A stretch of DNA of 20,899 nucleotides from an uncultured Prevotella sp. GTDB lineage: Bacteria > Bacteroidota > Bacteroidia > Bacteroidales > Bacteroidaceae. The notes under the pieces were generated by a model. The model worked only from the letters and a program-made list of their open reading frames with translations, did no database searches and was not told where the DNA came from. The stretch is taken from contig URQS01000057.1 of assembly GCA_900550035.1 (NCBI GenBank), forward strand, positions 1 to 20,899, in the 5' to 3' direction. The position numbers and the translations under genes are program-made. Positions 16,201-20,899 of this stretch are shown in pieces. Every line of letters starts with the position of its first letter. The first letter of the stretch is position 1.

Positions 16201-16347
16201 ATCTCAGGTCGTATCTACGCTTCATGCTCTAACGTATTTACTATCACAAAGTACAAAGGTCTTGAGCCGGAAATGACATCAGGTAAGGACAGTAATGTCT
16301 ATCCACGTTGCCGCACATTCCTGCTCGGTCTCAACCTCAACTTCTAA
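13246..16347 (+). CDS. susC: SusC-like TonB-dependent outer-membrane channel for starch oligosaccharides
   Basis: A 1033-residue outer-membrane transporter that imports malto-oligosaccharides with energy from TonB-ExbBD. Residues 1-30 are a signal peptide (SSFA-Q). Residues about 34-100 form the carboxypeptidase-D-like regulatory domain seen in SusC proteins (IKGHVKDASGEPVMGATI). The hallmark LNEVVVIGYG (107-116) marks the TonB-box/plug start; the plug continues with IQGKIAGVNV, IRGGASL, NPLIVIDGMP, DASATAIYGSRGSNGVI. The rest is the beta-barrel, ending in an aromatic residue (LNLNF) as expected for BAM-dependent insertion. ATG at 13255 (codon 4) is an alternative start; no Shine-Dalgarno helps to choose. 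It is the first gene of susCDEF, 21 bp before susD. A substrate of starch is inferred from the flanking enzymes. Confidence 0.96.
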   Translation: MQKMKQLKIKLPLRTLALAGGLLLATSSFAQSNAIKGHVKDASGEPVMGATITVKGKAVGITDIDGNFSIDAAPGTELTFTFLGMSPQTVKASGNMTVTMSNDDKQLNEVVVIGYGVAKKNDLTGSVTALKPDEKNHGIITSAQDMIQGKIAGVNVNASTGAPGEGAQIRIRGGASLTASNNPLIVIDGMPMDNNNTKGVNNPLSLVNPNDIESFTVLKDASATAIYGSRGSNGVIIITTKKGRSGQKPQVSYNGTLSVSTIAKKLDVMNAKEYVDFIKSYYGEDSSAYKGLGWKEYNADGTPNYAAGTYDTDWQDEIYRAGISHEHNVSLSGGISKQSWSMPYRISVGYTGQDGILKGSEYERITAGFNLNPSLLNKHLNLNINGKYSYSKTNPGGQGAVGAAITMDPTRPVKSSDEKFKNWGGYWQWTKATSSYDSTYPYDRMSDQSPSNPVELVDHYNFYKSANILLGNVEADYKIHGFEDLHLHANLAGEYTDGGEYDHKNPQSTYGYYYGGDSENTEKKYNVLATAYAQYTKDFNKANHFDIMAGYEYSHMKYWGNEWSRTMYPSTNKGTNDKGEALAGTVKSYDTKIWKGQTYLVSWYGRANYSLLDRYLLTFTARYDGSSRFSDGNRWGFFPSAAFAWRVKEESFLKNVNAISDLKLRLGWGKTGQQDTGKEYYTLTYKKSTSNHHLYPIGGIKNNPGTLFIPLAYNDDLTWETTTTWNVGIDYGMFDQRLTLNLDAYYRKTTDLLSTTTISAGQNFDNALLMNAGTLENKGFEVAITGRPIQTKDWFVEVGVNAAYNKNKITELAGGRDMIEAGMQVGENQPITYHKVGQPANSFLVYQQVYDENGRPIMGCYVDRDGNGVIDENDRYFYKNIVAPWTGGFNVKVSYKNWDLGSNFRFSLGNYVYNGYEQSKANTSELYNSKGYYENATKDITTLGWTSYNYPLTDYFVQNASFLKCDNITLGYNFNNVLKMGKYHGISGRIYASCSNVFTITKYKGLEPEMTSGKDSNVYPRCRTFLLGLNLNF

Positions 16348-16368
16348 CAACTAAAAACGGATTTCAAT

Positions 16369-18093
16369 ATGAAACTCAATAAATTCAAAACAATAGCCCC
16401 AGCTGCAGCTCTTCTGCTTTCAGCAAGTTTGAGTTCTTGTATGGCAGATTTGGATAAGGGAAACATTGACCCAAATGTTGAAACGAATCCTAACACTTTA
16501 GGCTTATACAGCAAATGCTATGCGGGTCTTATTATGGAGGGCAATGACGGTAATGCCGATTTCACCATCGACGACGCTGGTAAGTCAACCCTACTCCGCA
16601 ACATTTTCAACTTCAACGAGCTGCCTACCGACGAAGCTATCTGCTGGTGGTCAGACGGTGGTCTTGTGGATATCAGCTACAACAAGTACAACGCAGCCAC
16701 ACCAACTCTGAAGTACCTGTACTATCGTTTGATGTCTAACATTTCGTTTGAGAATAATTACTTGAACATTGATGCAGCCAAAGAGGACAAGGCAAGATAT
16801 GCAGAGGTACGTGTAATTCGTGCTTACAACTATTTCCTGATGCTTGACTTCTTCGGTGATCCTGCTTTCGTTGAAAAGAGTTCATCAGAGTCACCGTATC
16901 AGGCACATACCTACAACCCTAAGTTTGAAGCAAACAAGACATACACTCGTGCAGAACTTCTTCAGTTGGGTAGAGAGTTCCTCTTCAAATGGGTAGAGAA
17001 AGAATTGCTCGAAGCTGAACCTGACTTGCTGCCAGCAAAGCCAGAGAAAGACACCGATGCAGACTATGGTCGCGTTGACAAAGGCACATGCTGGTTGCTC
17101 TTAAGCCGTCTGTATCTCAATGCAGGTACTTACCTTAACAACGACGGTCAGGACAACCCTTATTGGGACAAGGCACTTCAGTACGCTGAGAATGTTATTA
17201 ATTCTGAATATGCCCTCTTCGATGACAGCAAGATATCTGAAGCAGCAAAAGACAAAGGCTACAAGCCATACGACCTGCTCTTTATGGGCGATAACGGATC
17301 GAACGGTGCAAGTTGTGAGGCTCTGCTTCCATTGATGCAAGACGGCACTATTACCCAGGGATATGGCGGTTCGCTATTCTATGTAGCTGCTCTTTGGAAT
17401 GATGCAATGAAGAGCGTTACAGGCAAGGATGCCGGTACCACTGAGAACGCTTGGTCGGGTATGCGCGTTCGTCCTTCATTCCTGAAGGTTTTCTTTAACA
17501 ATCCTTCTGTTGTAGTAAACAAGGAGGCTGAGGATATTCGTGCAATGAAGATTGACGACCGTGCAATTTTCTGGGGAAAGGGTAACGATAAGAACGAACG
17601 CACCTTGGAACTTGGCGAAAACAAAAGTTTCTTCTCAGGTATTGTGACACCCAAGTGGAACAACAACTACGCTGAAGGTGGTACCCAACACGATAGCAAG
17701 TTTGTAGACACAGACTTCTTCCTCTTCCGTGTAGCTGAGGCTTACCTCAATGCAGCAGAGGCAGAGATGCACCTTAATGGTGATGGTTCGGATAAGGCTA
17801 AGGGTTATATTGACAAGCTTCGCAATCGCGCCCACGCTGAAGTGCATTCATCTTACACCCTTAATGACGTGCTCGACGAGCGTGCCCGTGAGTTGTACTG
17901 CGAAGGTTTACGTCGTACCGACTTGATTCGTTTCAATCAGTATGGTGGCAACAAGGCAACATACAAATGGGAGTTGAAGGGTGGTAGCGACAATGGCTCT
18001 AACTTCGACAAGACCAAGAACGTATATCCACTCCCATCTTCAGAGATTCTTGCCAACAAGAACCTGACCCAAATTGACGGATATAACGAGTAA
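16369..18093 (+). CDS. susD: SusD-like surface starch-binding lipoprotein
   Basis: A 574-residue surface lipoprotein that forms the lid of the SusC channel and binds glycan. The signal peptide ends in a lipobox with C24 (LSSC), followed by acidic residues (D27, D29) as in Bacteroidetes surface export signals. The N-terminal part has the helical TPR-like fold typical of SusD. The C-terminal family signature is clear: LDERARELYCEGLRRTDLIRF (about 502-522), then YPLPSSEI and a final NLTQIDGY. Length is normal. It sits between susC (21 bp) and susE (40 bp), as in all Sus-type loci. Starch as ligand comes from context; I did not place the aromatic binding arc. Confidence 0.96.
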   Translation: MKLNKFKTIAPAAALLLSASLSSCMADLDKGNIDPNVETNPNTLGLYSKCYAGLIMEGNDGNADFTIDDAGKSTLLRNIFNFNELPTDEAICWWSDGGLVDISYNKYNAATPTLKYLYYRLMSNISFENNYLNIDAAKEDKARYAEVRVIRAYNYFLMLDFFGDPAFVEKSSSESPYQAHTYNPKFEANKTYTRAELLQLGREFLFKWVEKELLEAEPDLLPAKPEKDTDADYGRVDKGTCWLLLSRLYLNAGTYLNNDGQDNPYWDKALQYAENVINSEYALFDDSKISEAAKDKGYKPYDLLFMGDNGSNGASCEALLPLMQDGTITQGYGGSLFYVAALWNDAMKSVTGKDAGTTENAWSGMRVRPSFLKVFFNNPSVVVNKEAEDIRAMKIDDRAIFWGKGNDKNERTLELGENKSFFSGIVTPKWNNNYAEGGTQHDSKFVDTDFFLFRVAEAYLNAAEAEMHLNGDGSDKAKGYIDKLRNRAHAEVHSSYTLNDVLDERARELYCEGLRRTDLIRFNQYGGNKATYKWELKGGSDNGSNFDKTKNVYPLPSSEILANKNLTQIDGYNE

Positions 18094-18133
18094 AAATAAT
18101 TAAAGTATAATAGAAGTATAAAATAAACGCAAT

Positions 18134-19402
18134 ATGAAGAATAAATATATGATGGGTGCTCTGCTTTTCGGCATCATCAGCTTATTCGCATCATGTTCGG
18201 ATGACAACGACTCTAACCCTACGCTGATTCAGCCTACAGAGTTCAAATTGAATACTCCTGAATATGCCAACGGATTTATTGATTTGGAGAAATCCAAGGA
18301 GCTTAACTTTACATGGTCACAGCCTAAGTACACAGCCGACAATGCTCCTCTCAACGTAACGTACGAGATACAGGTATCTCCAAAGAACTCGTTCACCGTT
18401 TCTGCCGATGAAGCCGCAAACGATGAGAGTGGTGAAAAGGTTGCCGACTACGATATTCTCAGCCCGACAACACAGTATTGCAATGCTACTATCTCGGCTG
18501 AAGAAATAGACAAGAGTCTGGTGCGTGTCCTTAAATTCAAGGAGAACGAAGTTCCTGCCGAGCAGGCGGTAAGCATCCGTATCAATGCTTACATAGTGGA
18601 AGGTAACAAACGTCTCAACCCTATCACATCCAACACTGTCACTTTCAAAGCCAAACCTTACTTTATTGAATTGAAGGACGCTACCCCAATAATGTGGTAT
18701 CTTGTAGGCAACATGTTCGGTGGCAAGTGGGGCGACAAAAAGGAGTCAATTGGTGTGGAAAATCTTCCTATGTTCATGAAGCCCAACTTCCGTTACGACA
18801 AGAAGACAGGTACGGGCGAGATTGAATACACCAACTTCTTCCTTACAGACGAATTCAACGAAAAAGCAGAATCTGCTGTAGCAGGTTTCAAGATTCTGCC
18901 TTCAAGCTTCGTTTGGGACTACAGTATGGACGGCGGTGGAAAGCTGAAGGACAATATCGCCTATCGTGGTTCAACTAATAGCGATGGAGGTCATATCCTT
19001 GCATCAGCAGCCGGTTACTACACAATCACATTGAACACCGCCAAGAATACAGCCACTATGGTGAAGTACGAGGGCGATGTAACAGACTACGGCACTATCC
19101 AGATTGCTGGTACATTCAACGATTGGGCAGACACTCCAATGCTTCCTTACAACACTGAGGGCGTTGAGAACCATGCTTGGTACTATGTAATGGATGTTCC
19201 TGCTGGTGAGACAGTAAACTTCAAGTTCAAGATTGCTGATGGCAACGCTTGGGGTAAATCATGGGGATATGGTGCAACTAATGGAGCTATCAACATGTAC
19301 GGCAAATGTGAATCAGGTGGCAACAACATCGGTTTGGAAGCTGGCAAGTACGTCATCTCATTCAACGACATCACCGGTGCATTCAGCATCGTTAAATTGT
19401 AA
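18134..19402 (+). CDS. susE: SusE-like surface starch-binding lipoprotein
   Basis: A 422-residue lipoprotein: signal peptide, then C21 followed by SDDNDSN, an acidic surface-export signal. Residues about 30-172 match the SusE N-terminal Ig-like domain (LNFTWSQP). Two carbohydrate-binding modules follow: about 186-313 (MWYLVGNMFGGKWGDK) and 320-422 (IQIAGTFNDWADTPM, ending FNDITGAFSIV). Tryptophans in the FNDW and WGKSWGYG motifs are plausible starch contacts. SusE proteins hold oligosaccharides at the surface and affect the product size taken up. It lies 40 bp after susD and 22 bp before susF. Assignment as SusE rather than SusF rests on position and the N-terminal domain. Confidence 0.88.
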   Translation: MKNKYMMGALLFGIISLFASCSDDNDSNPTLIQPTEFKLNTPEYANGFIDLEKSKELNFTWSQPKYTADNAPLNVTYEIQVSPKNSFTVSADEAANDESGEKVADYDILSPTTQYCNATISAEEIDKSLVRVLKFKENEVPAEQAVSIRINAYIVEGNKRLNPITSNTVTFKAKPYFIELKDATPIMWYLVGNMFGGKWGDKKESIGVENLPMFMKPNFRYDKKTGTGEIEYTNFFLTDEFNEKAESAVAGFKILPSSFVWDYSMDGGGKLKDNIAYRGSTNSDGGHILASAAGYYTITLNTAKNTATMVKYEGDVTDYGTIQIAGTFNDWADTPMLPYNTEGVENHAWYYVMDVPAGETVNFKFKIADGNAWGKSWGYGATNGAINMYGKCESGGNNIGLEAGKYVISFNDITGAFSIVKL

Positions 19403-19424
19403 ATCACTTTAAGCAAAGACAATT

Positions 19425-20819
19425 ATGATCAAGAAAATATTATTGGGAATGACCCTGCTGATGTCTATGGTGTCTTGCACCGAGGACTTCACCGATTGGG
19501 GTAAACCACAGACCAATCCACAGGAGGATGCCGTAACATTCGGCAATGGTAGCGTAGCTCCAGTTGATGTCATCAACTTGGCTGACGTTAAGACAGAGAA
19601 GGTAAAAGTGGCGAGCATTGTTGCTCCCACTTCTTCCAACGCTGCTTATACACCTAATTATAAGATTAACTTCGACGGTCAGTCATTCGACATTGATGCT
19701 GATGGCAACATGGCAACAGCTGAATTGACAAGCTATATCGTAGATAAGTATGGCAAGCGTCCTATGGAGCGCGACATTGATGCTACTCTTGATGCATGGG
19801 TAAGCAATGGAGCAACAGCCGTGAAGATGGCTACATCTGCAACATTCCAGGTTAAGGCCATTCCTGAGGCTCCGGTTATTGAAGAGGGTTACTACCTCGT
19901 TGGTGATATGTTTACTACAGAAGACGTAAATGGTTGGACGAAAGAAGTCGCAAAGGCATTCAAGCACAGCGACAAGGACGTGTATGAGGATCCTATCTTC
20001 ACCGTAAGCTTCGAGACAACAAAGGCTGACCAGTACTGGAAAATTATTCCTAAGAAGAACATCGACTCTGGCGACCTTTGGGCTGCCGGCGTAGTAGGAC
20101 CTAAGGTTGACGGCGACGACAGCATGACAGGTTTGTTGACTAACACCGAAGCCAAGGCTGGTAAGATTGCCAAGGCTGGCAAGTACAAGCTCACTATCAA
20201 CATGATGGACTACTCTTATACCTTAGAGGAGGTTAACTACGATCCATTCATTTACTTCATCGGCGCAACTGACGGCTGGACAAACGCTGAGCAGAAGCTT
20301 GCTCTCGTAGACGATGCAAAGGGAGTATACACTGGTTACCTTTATTGTGCCGACCCTAACGGTTGGGGCAATCAGTTCAAGTTCCAGCGTGTAGCCGGTA
20401 GTTGGGATAATGAGATAAATTCTGGTGCATTCAGCACATTCTCTGGTGCAGCAACCAGCGAAGGTGGAAACATCGGCGTTAACGCAGGAGAAGGTGTATA
20501 CTACTTCGATGTAAATCTTTCAGAAGGCACTATCACAGCCACTAAGGTTGAGACCATGGGTATGATTGGTACCTTCAACAATTGGGATGGCGACGCTAAA
20601 ATGACTTGGAATGCTGAAGAGTATTGCTTTGAGGCAACAAATGTAGGTGTTACAGCAGATGGTTGGAAGTTCCGCGTAAACGGTGGTTGGGACATCAACC
20701 TCGGTGGAAGCCTCAACAACCTGACAGCAGGTGGCGACAACCTCTCGGTAGCAGGCAACACTATCAAGTTGTATCCTACAAGAAAGACTTCTGAGAATAT
20801 CTACTGCACAGTGAAATAA
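19425..20819 (+). CDS. susF: SusF-like surface starch-binding lipoprotein
   Basis: A 464-residue lipoprotein with C18 (MVSC) followed by TEDFTDW, an acidic surface-export signal. Residues about 20-145 form the SusF-type N-terminal domain. Three tandem starch-binding modules follow: about 154-270 (YYLVGDMFTTEDVNGWT), 273-375 (IYFIGATDGWT, WGNQFKFQ) and 377-464 (MIGTFNNWDGDAKM, WKFRVNGGWDINLGG). Each shares the start (hydrophobic-G-x-F/W) with those in SusE. Three modules fit SusF; SusE here has two. It is the last gene of the plus-strand operon, 32 bp before a strong hairpin. Confidence 0.88.
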   Translation: MIKKILLGMTLLMSMVSCTEDFTDWGKPQTNPQEDAVTFGNGSVAPVDVINLADVKTEKVKVASIVAPTSSNAAYTPNYKINFDGQSFDIDADGNMATAELTSYIVDKYGKRPMERDIDATLDAWVSNGATAVKMATSATFQVKAIPEAPVIEEGYYLVGDMFTTEDVNGWTKEVAKAFKHSDKDVYEDPIFTVSFETTKADQYWKIIPKKNIDSGDLWAAGVVGPKVDGDDSMTGLLTNTEAKAGKIAKAGKYKLTINMMDYSYTLEEVNYDPFIYFIGATDGWTNAEQKLALVDDAKGVYTGYLYCADPNGWGNQFKFQRVAGSWDNEINSGAFSTFSGAATSEGGNIGVNAGEGVYYFDVNLSEGTITATKVETMGMIGTFNNWDGDAKMTWNAEEYCFEATNVGVTADGWKFRVNGGWDINLGGSLNNLTAGGDNLSVAGNTIKLYPTRKTSENIYCTVK

Positions 20820-20851
20820 GTAACTTCACCAGAATAAACACAGTATAATCG

Positions 20852-20894
20852 AGTAGGAGGTAAATACTAATCATAGGTGTTTATCTCCTACTTT
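20852..20894 (+). terminator. Hairpin terminator after susF
   Basis: AGTAGGAGGTAAATAC (20852-20867), a 9-nt loop and GTGTTTATCTCCTACT (20877-20892) form a 16-bp stem with two G-U pairs. It is followed by only a short T-run (TTT at 20892-20894). Its length and position, 32 bp past the susF stop, suggest it ends the susCDEF transcript, though the weak T-run leaves some doubt. Confidence 0.65.
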
Positions 20895-20899
20895 CGTAT

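Overview
The window looks like part of a Bacteroidetes chromosome, most likely Prevotellaceae (Prevotella or a close relative). The evidence is a SusC/SusD pair, Bacteroidetes-type -7 boxes (TAnnTTTG) instead of sigma70 boxes, almost no Shine-Dalgarno sequences, and A/T-rich gaps between genes of moderate G+C. The species assignment is inference; the family-level calls come from the protein sequences.

Layout. (1) 75-1007 (+): a cation diffusion facilitator, probably unrelated to the rest. (2) 1008-1560: a non-coding gap rich in nested inverted repeats and short direct repeats. (3) 1561-10360 (-): a four-gene starch/malto-oligosaccharide operon read malQ (CBM20-CBM20-GH77), susB (GH97), pulA-type pullulanase, susA-type neopullulanase. 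(4) 10501-12924 (-): a LacI-family regulator followed by an SLC45/GPH-type sugar transporter. (5) 12925-13245: a divergent control region. (6) 13246-20819 (+): susC-susD-susE-susF, ending at a 16-bp-stem hairpin at the right edge.

How it works together (inference from known Sus biology): the lipoproteins SusD/E/F and the TonB-dependent channel SusC capture and import starch fragments across the outer membrane. SusA, the pullulanase and SusB carry signal peptides and would cut and debranch them in the periplasm. The MFS carrier would bring glucose, maltose or short oligosaccharides into the cytoplasm, where MalQ (no signal peptide) rearranges them. The window holds neither the surface amylase SusG nor the classical regulator SusR. 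A LacI-family protein appears to take the regulatory role, with a near-identical palindrome (core TGCAAACGTTTGCA) upstream of both the malQ operon and susC/lacI.

Notable points. The two palindromes lie about 62 bp upstream of the -7 boxes of three promoters, a fixed geometry that hints at activation. The regulator begins with an in-frame duplicated 8-residue block whose copies differ only at synonymous positions. Three genes (pullulanase, malQ, lacI) each carry a single-base deletion that splits an otherwise well-conserved protein; sequencing or assembly error is the likeliest cause. I found no CRISPR array, tRNA, rRNA, insertion sequence or clearly novel system; this is a variant Sus locus with unusual regulation.
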